Shown: positions 49,646 through 60,662 of the stretch, piece by piece
Layout: each line of letters starts with the position of its first letter
Numbering within the stretch: the first letter of the stretch is position 1
NCBI GenBank assembly: GCA_905221605.1
Contig: CAJNDS010001680.1
Location: forward strand, 62,001-126,000
Source of the DNA: Symbiodinium natans
Taxonomy: Eukaryota; Sar; Dinophyceae; Suessiales; Symbiodiniaceae
Length of the DNA stretch: 64,000 nt
Direction of reading: 5' to 3'
The notes under the pieces: model-generated
The model's database searches: none
What the model saw: only the letters and a program-made list of their open reading frames with translations
Told to the model about the DNA's origin: nothing
Program-made: the position numbers and the translations under genes

Positions 49646-50176
49646 CAGGGTTTAGGGTTTAGGAATTAGGGTTTAAGGTTTAGGTAGTACCCTTCTTCCA
49701 GTTGTTAAGGCAGAGGAGAGTGGTGGCCCAGTCGTGCCCTTTTGCCCTCTTTTTTGGTTCTAGGCACCCTTCCAAACCCTAGCCTAAACCGTAACCAAAA
49801 AACACCCTAAACCCCTACAAAGGCCAAAAGGCACCCTAAACCCTATGAAGGCCGATAAACACCCTAAACCCCTATGAAGGCCAAAAGACACCCTAAACCC
49901 CAAACTCTAAACCCTAAACCCCTACCCCAAACCCCCAAACCTGAAGGGCTACTATTGCGAAGAGTCTTGCCAGGTTCCCAATTGCGCGGCACGAAGTGCG
50001 CGGCGGGGACTCTTGCCTTTGCTCGACCGTGCTTTTTGGGGGACTCGAAGAATTCGGGTGTAGGGTTTAGGGCTAGGGTTTGGGGTTCAGGGTTTAAGGT
50101 TTAGGGTGTAGGGTTTTTGGGGCTATAGGGTTTATGGGGTGTAGGGTTTAAGGTTCTAGCTCTTGAAAGCTTCTCA

Positions 50177-50298
50177 GGGACAGCGCATCTTCAGGGCCTT
50201 TAGGGTGTGCGTACTGGGATTGTCATCCAGGCGATTGCTCTCCCAAACCAAGAGTAAGGCCCTAAAAACACTCACGCTACAGCCAAGAGTTTGGTCCT
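50177..50298 (+). CDS. Putative exon, 40 codons
   Basis: Reads RIFRAFRVCVLGLSSRRLLS then QTKSKALKTLTLQPRVWS to TGA. A minus frame is also open. 50396-50474 (SYPSLQVGALDPALWGIFDK, after TTGCAG) is a further island. Confidence 0.4.
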
Positions 50299-50593
50299 GA
50301 GCTTTGCGCGGGCTGATGGTGAAGGCTTCGGCATGGCTGGGGTTCGCATTGCGTTTGAATGGGGTTTGGCTTGAAAGGCTTCTTTGGGCTTGCAGGGAGC
50401 TACCCCTCGCTACAAGTAGGTGCATTGGACCCCGCCCTGTGGGGCATTTTTGACAAAGCAAAGTCCCAAAAACCCTAAACCCTAAACCCTTAACCCTAAA
50501 CCCTAAACCCTCCTCAGACCCTAGACCCTAGACCCTAGACCCTAAACCCTAAACCCTAAACCCGCACCCTATACCCTAAACCCTAAACGGAGC

Positions 50594-50678
50594 CCAGGAG
50601 ACCATGCCCGAGTTGTTTTACAGCATTTGGGCGCCGCCTGGGCTGCACAGAGCTTCTCCGCACTGGCTTCAGGATTGA
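50594..50678 (+). CDS. Putative exon between inverted telomeric repeats
   Basis: Reads ETMPELFYSIWAPPGLHRAS then PHWLQD. Confidence 0.42.
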
Positions 50679-51199
50679 AACAGCAGCTTAGGGTTTAGGT
50701 TTAGGGTTTCGGGCTAGGAGTCAACACCCCTTTCTAGATATTCAGGCCCCTATCTTAGTGTAGGGTCTTGTTGTTATGTAATGAATCAGTACATGATAGA
50801 GCTAAATAGATTCTGTATATACATGTAATATATGGATATTCTTTAATTCCTTGGTATATTTTTACGCATACATACTCGTGCATGTACATACATGAGCTTG
50901 AGATGGAGTTTCCGTTTTCCCAAAATGCCGGACACGGGTATTGCTTTGTGTTTGATAGCGTTGGACGTGTCGTATATGAGCAATTCTCTTCATTAGGGTC
51001 CTGTATATATAGGACCCTAAAAGGGATCCACATTTAGAGAGCGGCTCATGTAATAAGGCGGCGAACTTCAAAGACACTCCATAGTTTGGGGGCCATCAGA
51101 CAGGAGCTTTAAAACACCTCACAAAGGAAGAGCCCAAGACTACCCTGCAGGCCACTAGCCCAAGACTCCAACCCCACCCCCACCCCCACCCCCCCACCG

Positions 51200-51242
<43 letters not shown>
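51200..51242. repeat. C43 homopolymer
   Basis: 43 uninterrupted C preceded by CACCCC units. Runs of 12-22 G or C occur elsewhere in the window (for example 11018-11039, 29101-29121), mostly inside hairpin elements. Confidence 0.9.
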
Positions 51243-51657
51243 TTCCCCGCCAACACCTAACTTGCATCCTTTGACCCCACGACGCCATGACACCGTGGCT
51301 CCCCAAATCCTGAACCCTAAACCCTCAACCCTCTAACCCTAAACAATCCCTAACCCTGAACAACCCTATACCATCCGAGAACACTTGCGTCCCAGAGACC
51401 TGGGAGGATCCACAAAGAAGATCCCCTTTCAGGGAATAGTAGCAAAGAGTATCCTGAACCCCAAACCCCCAAACCCTAAACCGCGACTTAGGGGCTCTAC
51501 TACAGGGAACGTCCCAGGGGTCTGGGAGAGTTCTTGAACCCAAAGACGACTCTAACCCCAAAAAACCCTAAACCCTAAACCCTAAACCCTAAACAATCCT
51601 AAGTCCTAAACCCTAAACCCTAAACCCATGAGAACACTTGCATAGTTCTTGGGCCCA

Positions 51658-51737
51658 AGCTTGAGATGAAAGGCTTTGGAAGCTGCTCTCCGAAGGCCAC
51701 GTGGCCTGGAGGTGCCTTGAGAAAAGCATTGAAAAAG
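51658..51737 (+). CDS. Putative exon between inverted telomeric repeats
   Basis: Reads KLEMKGFGSCSPKATWPGGA then LRKALKK to TAG. Confidence 0.42.
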
Positions 51738-51812
51738 TAGGGTTTAGGGTTTAGGGTTTACTGTAGGGTTTAGGGTTTAGGGTTTAGGGTTTAGGGTTTA
51801 GGAGGTTTCTCA

Positions 51813-51950
51813 GGTTAAGACTGTAGCCCTCAAGGCTTCCAGGGTTGAAGGGTTTAGCCGTGCTCAGGGCTTGCAGGACCATCTTGGGTGGGGCGCGCTA
51901 ACCCCAACCCCTAGAGACCATGAGACATACTGTGCCTGGCCTGTCCGAGT
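51813..51950 (+). CDS. Putative exon, 45 codons
   Basis: Reads VKTVALKASRVEGFSRAQGL, then QDHLGWGALTPTPRDHETYC to TGA. Confidence 0.42.
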
Positions 51951-52172
51951 GTGAGCGATTAAACCCCAAAGCCTAAACCCTAAAGAATCAAATGCAGTCT
52001 TCTGGCTCCCAGGCTCACCAGCCCCTTCCCAACACGGGTTTGGGGTTTAGAGGGTCCGGGCAGTAGGGTTTTGGGGTTCAGGGGGCTCATTGTTGCTCTT
52101 TGTAGGGTTTAGGGCTAGGCGTCCGGCCAGAGTCTGTTGCACAAGGGATCTTAGAATTTAGTGCCCTGGTAG

Positions 52173-52281
52173 ACTAGGACCCGGAGTAGGCCCTTATGTC
52201 CTTTTTGTAGGGTTGAGGTCCCCTTAAAACCCAAAACCAAACAGGGCGCCCTGTTTATTCCTAGGCTACTTCTGGGTCCTG
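52173..52281 (+). repeat. Hairpin element, family B
   Basis: CTAGGACCCGGAGTAGGCCC ... AGGCTACTTCTGGGTCCTGG. Confidence 0.6.
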
Positions 52282-52380
52282 GTCGAAGAGGGGTTTTGGG
52301 CTCCAGGAAGGGGCGCATGGTTGCAGAGTTCCTTTTTCCTGTTGGGCTTCGGCGCTTCTGGCTCAGGGCTTTGCCCAAGT

Positions 52381-52497
52381 GTACTACCCCCCCCCTCTAC
52401 CCCCTTACATAAACCTGAATTAGGCTTAAGTATCCCTATCTAGGCCGAATTCTGGGGCGAACCTAGGGGGGTAGCATCGAGGAGGGGTAGTAGTGCC
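52381..52497 (+). repeat. Hairpin element of another family
   Basis: GTACTACCCCCCCCCTC ... GAGGAGGGGTAGTAGTGCC, inverted ends around an AT-rich loop. A further family with ends CAGGGACCCCCTAATATAG / TTTCGGAAACCCCC occurs at 16321-16490, 26895-26985, 47290-47400 and 60010-60120. Confidence 0.5.
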
Positions 52498-52499
52498 CC

Positions 52500-53080
52500 C
52501 TCTTAGATAGCTAATTAGGGAACCTAAGGAGGATAGTATAGAGGGGTCATATAGGTGCCTGAATGATTACTAATAGAATTTTCCCTGAGGGCCCCTTTGT
52601 ACTTATACTGTTACCCTAAACCCTACACCCTGCAGGCCCCTATACTAGTCGGGGAACCCAGGAAAGTAGTTAGGCCATTTTCGAAGGCAAACGCTGTACA
52701 CCCTTTGTGAGGCCTACACTGCGCTGGGTTTAGGCTTTAGGGTTTAGGGTTTAGGGTTTAGGGTTTAGGGCTATCGCTTCCCTGGCTTCGACTCCTGGAG
52801 CCGGCTTGCGCCAGGTTCCTGTTGCTCTGCTGCTGCGTTTTCGCCTTCCTCCTCCGGCCTCCTGACATGATTTTGCTGAGGAATTTGTTTTTTTTTAATG
52901 TTTTTTTTGTTTTGGGTACTTTTGGGCGCTATAATAGATAAGAAACAGCTAGAATTCAAAATGTTTGGTAGGGTTTCAATTTCAGTCAAGTTTGGGGTGC
53001 CCATAGGGTTGTCTTACTGGTTCTTCGTGCGGTCTCAAGGTGAAATGTCTAGGGTTTAGGGTTTAGGGTTTAGGGACATT
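52500..53080. other. Intron-like stretch with one ambiguous island
   Basis: 52771-52860 reads well on the minus strand (RRPEEEGENAAAEQQEPGAS) and tolerably on plus; strand unresolved. Confidence 0.35.
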
Positions 53081-53085
53081 TCCCC

Positions 53086-53167
53086 TGAACACACGGAACC
53101 TCGGATCCGTAAGGAGCTTTTGCAGAACCAGCTAGTTCAGAGTATCTTTCGTAACCAGCTGCCCTAG
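53086..53167 (+). CDS. Putative exon
   Basis: Reads TEPRIRKELLQNQLVQSIFR then NQLP to TAG, helical and Gln/Leu-rich. Confidence 0.42.
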
Positions 53168-53377
53168 CTATCTAGAAGAAACTAGCAAGCTTAGGGTGTT
53201 TGGGAGAGCGCAGCAAAGAGTCTGAAATGCACTGCACTGATCTCCGGAATCGGAGCCAAAATATGTAAGATTGGAACCAGTCCTTGTCACCAAGCATCCA
53301 GCACCACAGGAATCGGCCTAGAGTAATATCTGGCTTCGCAAATGAGATGTGACGTGTTGCGTTTTCTGAACCACTTT

Positions 53378-53512
53378 ACTACGAATTGCTAAAGAACCCC
53401 CCCCCCAAAAAAATATCATAATAATTAATAATAATAATAAAACTATTCTTCCTTATTAAGGGTAATATAGGGATCATTATTTGTCATTCTTTTGGGGTTC
53501 TTAAGCAAATAA
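53378..53512 (+). repeat. Hairpin element, family E
   Basis: TACTACGAATTGCTAAAGAAC ... GGGGTTCTTAAGCAAAT with an AAT-rich loop. A right half only lies near 61995-62030. Confidence 0.6.
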
Positions 53513-53770
53513 GAGTTTAGGAGGGGAGGCCATAGAACGGCGCAATATCCCCGCTAAAGGCCGGTCGATCAGGAGACGCACGGATGTGGGGTGTGACCAC
53601 CTGTGTACGTACTTGTTATTCATACCTGCTGCAAGTCGATGATAGACCCCAAACCCCCCCAAACCCTAAACTACCCTAAGTCCTAAACCCCTAAACCCAA
53701 AACCCCTAAACCCAAAACCCCCTAAACCCCTAAACCCCAAACGCGTGACACGCGCGCAAAAGCTTGGCAG

Positions 53771-53875
53771 ACCCGCGAGGCGCTACTGGCTCCTCTGCTT
53801 CATCCTGATGGATTTCTGGTGTCAAAGCTCAGTGCTGGCGACGGCGCCTGGGACAAGAGACCATACTTAGGGAGT
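53771..53875 (+). CDS. Putative exon, 34 codons
   Basis: After CTTGGCAG, reads TREALLAPLLHPDGFLVSKL then SAGDGAWDKRPYLGS. Confidence 0.45.
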
Positions 53876-54027
53876 ACACCTTCATCTCTATCTACAGGTT
53901 GTTTTTGAATACGATATCTCTATAGAAAGTTTCTTCGTGTGTTGGCATACTTAGCACCTGCTTGGCACGAAAAGAAGATTGTCTATTACTATCTTAAACC
54001 CTAAACGCCCTGTAGGGCTGAGTGCTT

Positions 54028-54168
54028 CAAGTTCACGAACAGTCCTTAACTGAGATTATAGTACCCCCTAAACCCTAAACCCTAAACCCTAGACCCTAAA
54101 CCCTAAACTCTACACCCCCTACTAGAATCCCTATTAAGGGCTGTTCGTGGAAGGGGGAACATCCCAAG
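54028..54168 (+). repeat. Hairpin element, family C, with telomeric array in its loop
   Basis: Arms ACGAACAGTCCTTAA ... TTAAGGGCTGTTCGT and a GGGGGAACATCCCAAG right end. CCCTAAA repeats (54068-54115) sit exactly between the arms, where other copies have only AT-rich loop. Confidence 0.65.
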
Positions 54169-54255
54169 TGTCGAGGTTGCTGCGAGGAAGGCTTCCGGAG
54201 TAGGAACTCAGGCCGCCGAAGCCTGGAAGACCAACGAAAACTCGAACCCCTCCAG
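54169..54255 (+). CDS. Putative exon after a family C element
   Basis: After CATCCCAAG, reads VEVAARKASGVGTQAAEAWK then TNENSNPS; TTTAGGG follows directly. Confidence 0.48.
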
Positions 54256-54295
54256 GGTTTAGGGTTTAGGGTTTAGGGTTTAGGGTTTAGGGTTC

Positions 54296-54538
54296 AATCC
54301 CTGTAACACCCCAGCCCCAGCCCTAAACCCAAAACCTCAGAACCTAAACCCCTTTAACCCTGAACCCTACAACCCAAAGCCTCAAAACCTAAACCCCTTT
54401 AACCCTAAACCCTAAAACCCAAACATCAACACCCAAACCCCTTGAGCCCAAAACCCTAAACCCTAAGCCCGAAACACCCCTAAACCCTAAACCCTAAACC
54501 CTAAACCCTAAACCCTAAACCCTAAACCCTAAACCCTA
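54296..54538 (-). repeat. Telomeric array, C strand, mostly degenerate
   Basis: Degenerate units with an AACCCCTTT variant, followed by about 8 perfect CCCTAAA units (54480-54537). Confidence 0.9.
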
Positions 54539-54560
54539 TAGGCTCGGCAATCCTAAGCCT

Positions 54561-54654
54561 TTCGTGAGGTCTTCCGCGCGATTTGCGCCCCACTGCGGTC
54601 CCTGGCCATGACCTTCCTCGGGCGCCTTGGATTCAGAGCCAGGCTTGTGTTTCA
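54561..54654 (+). CDS. Putative exon between inverted telomeric arrays
   Basis: Reads AFREVFRAICAPLRSLAMTF then LGRLGFRARLVF. Confidence 0.48.
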
Positions 54655-54866
54655 GGGTTTAGGGTTTTGGGGGTTTAGGGTGTTAGGGATTTAGGGTGTA
54701 AGGGTTTTAGGGTTTTAGGGCCAGGGTTTTAGGGTTTTAGGGTTTAGGGTTTAGGGTTTTAGATTCTGAACTCTTATTCCTCAGTGAATCAGGCGGTTGC
54801 GGGCACTCCCATTTACACTTTCATGGGGTGGCCAAAGGTCCCTCGCAGGCTTGACGTTTCGATGCC

Positions 54867-54914
54867 TAAAGAAAGAAAGAAACAAAGAAAGAAAGAAAGA
54901 GAGAGAGAGAGAGT
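54867..54914 (+). repeat. (GAAA)n/(GA)n microsatellite
   Basis: AAAGAAAGAAAC units then GAGAGAGA. A similar GA block lies at 57651-57706. Confidence 0.92.
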
Positions 54915-55560
54915 GAGCCAGGATTTAGGGTTTAGGGTTTTAGGGTCTTAGGGTTCAGAGTGTGAGGTTTAGGGTCCGGCCTCAGTTCCGGGTTCAGAGG
55001 GGTTTAGGGTTTAGAACGGTTTTTGGATGGGGTGAACAGGGTGGAAAGGGTGTAGGGCAGCTGAGTTTGCAGTAGAGAGGGACAGGGAGGCAGAAGGAGA
55101 AATGGAGAGGGTTTAGGGCTTGGAGTTTAGGGTGCTAAGCTGCAAATCTTACTCAGCAAGCTGAACCAATATATATTTTGAACAGACAGTTTCGCAGAAA
55201 TAGCTAAAACATCAGTAAGTTGGGGGAAAATTTTGGGCCAGTGACATGTACGTTCATTTGTAGGATGTTGGGTAACATTTTTTACATCTTTAAGGGTACT
55301 TTTAATCCAATAAGGAGTAATGTAAATTTAAAAGTTTAATATCATCCGAACCATGAACTAGCTAACCCGAAACCCTAAATACACAAGAGGAACGTCATTG
55401 AAGTGAACTAGTATACGCACCTCTTCAATCCGGCGCCTGCTTGGATCCTCTAGTACCACGCGCGTGTGAATGTATCAGTTGAGAAGAAGCAATAACCCAA
55501 TCGAATGCACAGGTCGCTAGAGGAGCTGCGAAGAAGGGTTTAGGGTTTAGGGTTTAGGGG
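54900..55560. other. Intron-like stretch
   Basis: Degenerate TTTAGGG units, then an AT-rich block (55160-55370). A small island at 55503-55540 reads RMHRSLEELRRR before TTTAGGG. Confidence 0.35.
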
Positions 55561-55667
55561 AGATCTGGGGATGGTGGGCTGGGGATTGAAGCATTTCTGA
55601 AAGGGATAAGTCTTGTCTTTGTAGTTTGTTTTGATAGAATTTTGCGTTGTGCAACATCTGAATCTTT

Positions 55668-55935
55668 TCCAAACCCATCATACAAGCATTGTGTTTTCTA
55701 ACCCCTCCGCGATGTTTTCAGCCGCACAAGCTAGCTGGAAGCATACGAAACCTTTCCAAACCCCATCATGCGAGCATTGTGTTCGCAAATGGAGTGGGGG
55801 GGGGCTGCAGCCCCCCCTGCCCCCCCGCAAATGGGGCAAGCGGCAAGCCACCCCTCGCTTTTCCAGCCGTGCAAGCTTGCTTCAAAACATATGAAACACA
55901 TGGAACCCCATCATGCGAGCATGAGCCCCCCCATC
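55668..55935 (+). repeat. Three diverged tandem copies around CCATCATGCGAGCAT
   Basis: CCAAACCCATCATACAAGCA, CCAAACCCCATCATGCGAGC and GGAACCCCATCATGCGAGCA, linked by CAGCCGTGCAAGCT-type spacers. 55980-56260 continues with a different local repeat around GGAGTCAGAAA. The overlapping open frames are probably not genes. Confidence 0.75.
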
Positions 55936-56377
55936 AGCTGGCAGAGAAATGTGCGTCTGCAATAGCTTGAAGTGCCCTTAACTTCTGAGCTGTGAGAAAT
56001 GCTCTCGTTCACAGCTTCTGCAGCGTAGGTGGAGTCAGAAAGACTGTATTTTGCTGCAGTTTGGAGCTTGGCAGGTGGCAGCAATGCTGTCCTTTGCAGC
56101 AGTTGCAACTTGTGAGCTGTTACAATTTGCGGTATTTCAACAAGCAACTGCAGCGCATGAGGAATCAGAAATGCAGTATTTTGCCGCAACTGACGCTAGT
56201 ATGTTTTTTTCAACGCATCTTTTGCATATGAGGAGTCAGAAATTCATGTATCTGGCTGCATGACGACCACATTTATTTTGTTGAGAGCTCTTAATGTATT
56301 TGGATTTCCACTCCTGTTTGGTTTGTGGAATCAGATTGAAGTGTTAAGTTTCTTCTGACAGACATGTATGTCGTTAA

Positions 56378-56496
56378 CCGGAATCCTTGCGGAGTGGTTC
56401 ATCCAGCTATGCGGGCGCCAAAAAACTCTGTCTGCACCTCAAGCCAGTACCCGTGAGTGCGAGGATGACGCAGCCGCAGTAGCTTGCTTTTGACAT
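56378..56496 (+). CDS. Putative exon, 38 codons
   Basis: Reads TGILAEWFIQLCGRQKTLSA then PQASTRECEDDAAAVACF to TGA. Confidence 0.42.
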
Positions 56497-56612
56497 TGGG
56501 GTTTAGGGTTTAGTGTGACGAACCAAGCCCGGATGCAAATGGGTTGAGTGTTTAGGGTTTAGGGCTACGGTTTAGATGCAGGGTGGAAGGTTTAGAGCTT
56601 ATAGAATCCACT

Positions 56613-56695
56613 TAGGCTGGTGATCATCACCTTTGTCTATGCGGGCATCGGCTTTCGCATCTTGACAGGGTTTGCCTGGCTTTCCTCGCCCAACC
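56613..56695 (+). CDS. Putative exon with membrane segment
   Basis: Reads RLVIITFVYAGIGFRILTGF then AWLSSP. With 58876 and 59344 it may belong to a membrane-protein gene. Confidence 0.42.
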
Positions 56696-57132
56696 ACCGT
56701 AAACAGGGGTAGACGCGCTATTTCTTAGATTTTCTTACCGCTATGTCAATCCCCTATAAAAGTCCTTAATAGGCCATCAAATGTAATTTTTGCTCCCAAA
56801 CCTGCCCCGGCAAACCCGCCCCGGCAAACCCTAAACCCTAAGCCCGGAATCTTGAGCCTGCTTCGACGCAGCCTTGCAGATCCCTTTTTGAGGGATTGGT
56901 GGCTGAAAACCCTGAACCAACCCTAAACCCTAAACCCTAAACCCTAAATTGAGGTTCTGTTGTGAGCACGGCTTCGCGATTCAGGCTTGATTCACGGCTT
57001 TGTGCATGGTTTAGATTCAGGGTGTGGCAGGGTGTTGGTACCGTAGTTGGGCTGGGCCGGGCAGTCTCCCAGTCTCGCATGGCGTTTTCGCATTGAGAGT
57101 TTAGGGCATGTTCATGCTGTGAATGTTTCAAG

Positions 57133-57221
57133 GATACTTCCGAGATGACTTTCACCACTTCTGCGACGAGAACATTGTGACGTGCACAGAGACACCAGTG
57201 TGCACTGCAGCAGCTTGTTAG
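57133..57221 (+). CDS. Putative exon
   Basis: After TTTCAAG, reads GYFRDDFHHFCDENIVTCTE then TPVCTAAAC to TAG. His/Cys-rich; no family assigned. Confidence 0.45.
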
Positions 57222-57732
57222 TCGTGCCGGGTTTGTCGGGGTTCATGTTTGGTGTGTTCTAGTAGCTGAGTGGATAGCCTTTAACCTTTTGGGGTCGGCA
57301 ACGGGGGTGCGGCGTCAAATACGCAAGATTTTGTTGAACTCCGCCAGTTGTGTGGTCCCTCTTGGCGGGCAAAAGAAGGCTTAGGGTTCTTGTGGTCAGA
57401 AAACGCGAAACCCGAAGCCGGGTGGGTAGACATCTGTGGTTCAGTTTTTTGGCGTAGGGATGTTTAGAGGTTTGGGGCTTGGGGCTTAGGGCTCTTCACG
57501 TCGCCCTCGAAAGCTCCGAACCCCAAACTCCACACCCTAGAGGCCTAGTGGGGCCACGACATCAGCACATTGTTGAAGTTCTTTTGGGGTTTAGGGTTTA
57601 GGATTTGAGAACTGGTTGCAAGGGTTTAGGGTTTGGGGTTTCAATGCCTGAGAGAGAGAGGGAGAGAGAAAGAGAGAGAGAGAGAGAGGGGGGAGAGAGT
57701 CAGAGGGTGTAGGGTTTAGGGTAAATGTCTGC

Positions 57733-57848
57733 TACACCTCAGAAAGCCCTAAAGCAACGAGGAACATCCTATACCAGGGCACGCGCGCCGGCATCGCCTC
57801 TTGACTCAGACTCCCAGTGCAGGATGTCAAGCGGGGTTCCATTCCCTT
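57733..57848 (+). CDS. Putative exon, 38 codons
   Basis: Reads TPQKALKQRGTSYTRARAPA then SPLDSDSQCRMSSGVPF to TAA. Confidence 0.4.
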
Positions 57849-57971
57849 AACCCCAAACCCCAAGCTCCCAACCTTGCACCCTTTGTGATGCTGTGTAGGG
57901 CTTTGGGTCACTGATAAGCTTGTCAGCTTTTTCAAGAGGCTACTTTCCTGATAACTTCAGTTTGCCACCAG

Positions 57972-58050
57972 GTCGCCAAGCAAACAAACTGGGGCTCCCC
58001 AAGCCGAAGCAGTGGATTAGAAAACAAGTTTTGAAGTTTCGGGTACTTAG
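57972..58050 (+). CDS. Putative exon
   Basis: After GCCACCAG, reads GRQANKLGLPKPKQWIRKQV then LKFRVLSG, basic. Confidence 0.42.
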
Positions 58051-58076
58051 CGGGTTTTTAAGGGACCCACAACCCT

Positions 58077-58250
58077 AACCCTAAACTCCCTAAACGCTCT
58101 AAACTCCCTAAACTCCCTAAACTCCCTAAACTCCCTAAACTACCTAAACTCCCTAAACTCCCTAAACTCCCTAAACTCCCTGAACTCCCTAAACTCCCTA
58201 AACCCTAAACTCCTAAACCCTAAACGCCTAAACTCCTAAACCCTAAACAG
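58077..58250 (-). repeat. Telomere-derived satellite, 9-bp unit CTCCCTAAA
   Basis: About 12 copies of CTCCCTAAA, a two-base-longer derivative of CCCTAAA, expanded as its own tandem array. Confidence 0.9.
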
Positions 58251-58265
58251 ATTTTAGGGCATCAG

Positions 58266-58357
58266 GTCGGCCTCAGCCTGATGCTGAGCTCCACGAAGCC
58301 CGGGAATCCAGATTGGACGGAGCGGATGATGTACGCCCGGGGGCCCAGCACAGAGGG
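58266..58357 (+). CDS. Putative exon between inverted telomeric arrays
   Basis: After GGCATCAG, reads VGLSLMLSSTKPGNPDWTER then MMYARGPSTE. Confidence 0.48.
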
Positions 58358-58359
58358 GT

Positions 58360-58456
58360 TGGGGTTTAGGGTTTAGGGTTTAGGGTTTAGGGTTTAGGGT
58401 TTAGGGTTTAGGGTTTAGGGTTTAGGGTCTAGGGTTTAGGGTTTAGGGTTTAGGGT
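58360..58456 (+). repeat. Telomeric array, G strand
   Basis: About 13 TTTAGGG units after the island at 58266-58357. Confidence 0.96.
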
Positions 58457-58560
58457 TACTTGGAAGTTCATGGGTAGTTGGGTCATAAGTAGCAGGTTCA
58501 TATATTTCGAGTCACCCTGCTTGCATCCTGCACATAAGTACCAATGAACCTTCAGGTAGT
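58457..58560 (+). repeat. Hairpin element, family D
   Basis: TACTTGGAAGTTCATGGGTA ... TACCAATGAACCTTCAGGTA, directly after a long TTTAGGG array. Confidence 0.6.
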
Positions 58561-58587
58561 ATCTTGTATAGGGAGTACACTCCTGAA

Positions 58588-58711
58588 ACTCTGCTCGGGA
58601 TCCTTGAGTTTCTGATTCTTGTGTCGTGCTCGGACACCCCGCGTGCCCCTTGTTCCCTGTCTGATACCTTACGAGGCCCCGTCACGCAAGAACAGCGAGC
58701 TAGTTGCTAGT
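58588..58711 (+). CDS. Putative exon, 40 codons
   Basis: Reads LGILEFLILVSCSDTPRAPC then SLSDTLRGPVTQEQRASC to TAG. Confidence 0.38.
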
Positions 58712-58875
58712 CCTGTCTAGGGTTGACAGAAGGACATCCAGTCTTCAGTTGAGGTTTAGGTTTAGGGTTTAGGGTAGGTTCGTCGGAGGTCCAGGGCAGG
58801 TGGGCTTAGGGTTTGGGCGGGGTGAGTTCTTCGGTTGTTTTGTCGAGATCACGGTCTGTAAGACGGCCCTTGCAG

Positions 58876-58943
58876 GACATGAGCTACTTCATCATCTTCG
58901 GCGTCATCGTGTTGAACACCATTGCCGCCCGGATGCACGATGG
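58876..58943 (+). CDS. Putative exon with membrane segment and GT donor
   Basis: After CCCTTGCAG, reads DMSYFIIFGVIVLNTIAARM then HDG, followed by GTAGCC. Confidence 0.48.
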
Positions 58944-59343
58944 GTAGCCCTGTAACCCTAAGTCCAAAGCCATAAACCCTTGAAGGAGCATCTTAAGGGA
59001 GGTTATGGGCCCCTTGGGTTCTATGGGGTATATATATATATATATATGAATATAGAGGCGTATAGAAGGGTTCCCCAATCAAGGACCCATGTCACAAGGG
59101 AAGCTACATGGCCCCTTAAGATGGTCCCTTACCTCCTTAAAGGGTTCTGAAGGATGGTCCCTTGGGTTTTACAGGAGGGTTCCCCATTAAGGGCCCCTGT
59201 TAAGGGACCATGGTTAGAGAACAGCTTCGCGACGGGACTGTAGGTGCTGGGGGCTGTAGGGTTTAGGGTGAAGGGTGGGAGCTCCGTACCGGGTTAGGTT
59301 CTTTCAAGACGTTGTGCTGTCCTCTGAAACTTGTTCCCCGCAG

Positions 59344-59407
59344 TGCGGTTCTTGCTGCTTGGCGGGTGGCAACAACATCCGTATACTTGGTGTCAGCTTG
59401 GGGTAGC
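59344..59407 (+). CDS. Putative exon
   Basis: After TTGTTCCCCGCAG, reads CGSCCLAGGNNIRILGVSLG. A second frame stays open to 59570. Confidence 0.42.
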
Positions 59408-59695
59408 TGTTAGTTCCCTAATTGGTTTGATTAGAGACCTATTGGTAAATCTTTTTTTGGTGGCACCTTTAAACCTACCACCTGGTTACAAATCCTATTC
59501 CAGAACAAAGGCGGGAAGTCTGAACTTTTCAGAGGTCAGCCATCCTAAGCATACTTTAGGAGGATTCTGAGCCTAGCTCTTCTTTGACTCCCTAAACCCT
59601 AAACCCTAAACCCAAAACCCTAAACCCCCCTAAACCCTCCATTTGTTAAAAGCATACTTAAGAAAGGCCTTTCCCGACCTGTGGGCCCCCAAGAA

Positions 59696-59840
59696 CTTGG
59701 TAGCCCAGTGGTACCCTTTACCGGGTTTAGGGTTTAGGGTTTAGGGTTTAGGGTTTAGGGTTTAGGGTTCTGGGTTCCCTTATAAAGTAGCCAACCAAAA
59801 AGGGCACCCTCATTAGCATTTTCGCTTCTGGGCCACGAAG
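59696..59840 (+). mobile_element. Hairpin element, family A, with telomeric array inside
   Basis: CTTGGTAGCCCAGTGGTACC ... TCTGGGCCACGAAG, flanked by AGAA on both sides. Removing the element and one AGAA joins GCCTTTCCCGACCTGTGG to AAGATGCGAAGCCAG without a stop. Six TTTAGGG units replace part of the loop, so telomeric repeat was added inside an existing element. Confidence 0.65.
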
Positions 59841-60243
59841 AGAAGATGCGAAGCCAGAACCCGAACCCTAGGTTCAAAGACCCCCGAACACACCAAGGCC
59901 CTCAGACCCTCAACGCTTAGGGTTTAGGGTTTAGGGTTTAGGGTTTAGGGCTACACCTCAGACCAGTGGCAAAAAGGGTTTAGGGTTTAGGGTTTAGGGT
60001 TTAGGGTTTAGGGTCATTTCCCAAAGTAGGGGTACCCTGATATACCCCCAAATACGATAGTCCTTATCCTGGGACGGGCCCCACCCCCCTCAAAGGGTAC
60101 CCCTGTCTTCGGAAACCCCCATAGGCCTTAAAACCTAAACCTTACACCTAAACCCTGAACCCCAAACCCCAAACCCCAAACCCTGAACCCTGAACCCTGA
60201 ACCCTAAACCCTAAACCCTACCTTAAAACCTTTGACCTTACAC

Positions 60244-60319
60244 CGAGCTGTGAGGTGGGTCTAATCGTGGACTCCTTTGGTGCCCTACGCCCCTTGGATC
60301 GAAGAACTCGGTGGAGGGT
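60244..60319 (+). CDS. Putative exon between inverted telomeric arrays
   Basis: Reads CEVGLIVDSFGALRPLDRRT. Confidence 0.45.
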
Positions 60320-60579
60320 TCAGGGCTAGGGTTTAGGGTTTAGGGTTTAGGGTTTAGGGTTTAGGGTTTAGGGTTTAGGGTTTAGGGCTTCGGGTTTAGG
60401 GTTGAGGGTTTAGGGCTTAAAAGGTCTCCGATAGCTTGGAGGTTCGTGCGTGCTTGTAACTGCGGGTGCTACGCAATAAGTAGGGCAAACAAATTTCTTG
60501 GGTACTTTTGTAGGGTACTCAAAACCCTCAAGGTTTACAGGGCTTATGCCCCCTAAACCCGAAACCACAAGAAGAGGTT

Positions 60580-60662
60580 AAACCCTAAACCCTAAACCCT
60601 AAATCCTAACCCTAAACCCTAAACCCTAAACCCTAAACCCTAAACCCTAAACCCTAAACCCC
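60580..60662 (-). repeat. Telomeric array, C strand
   Basis: About 11 CCCTAAA units with one deletion variant. Confidence 0.95.
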
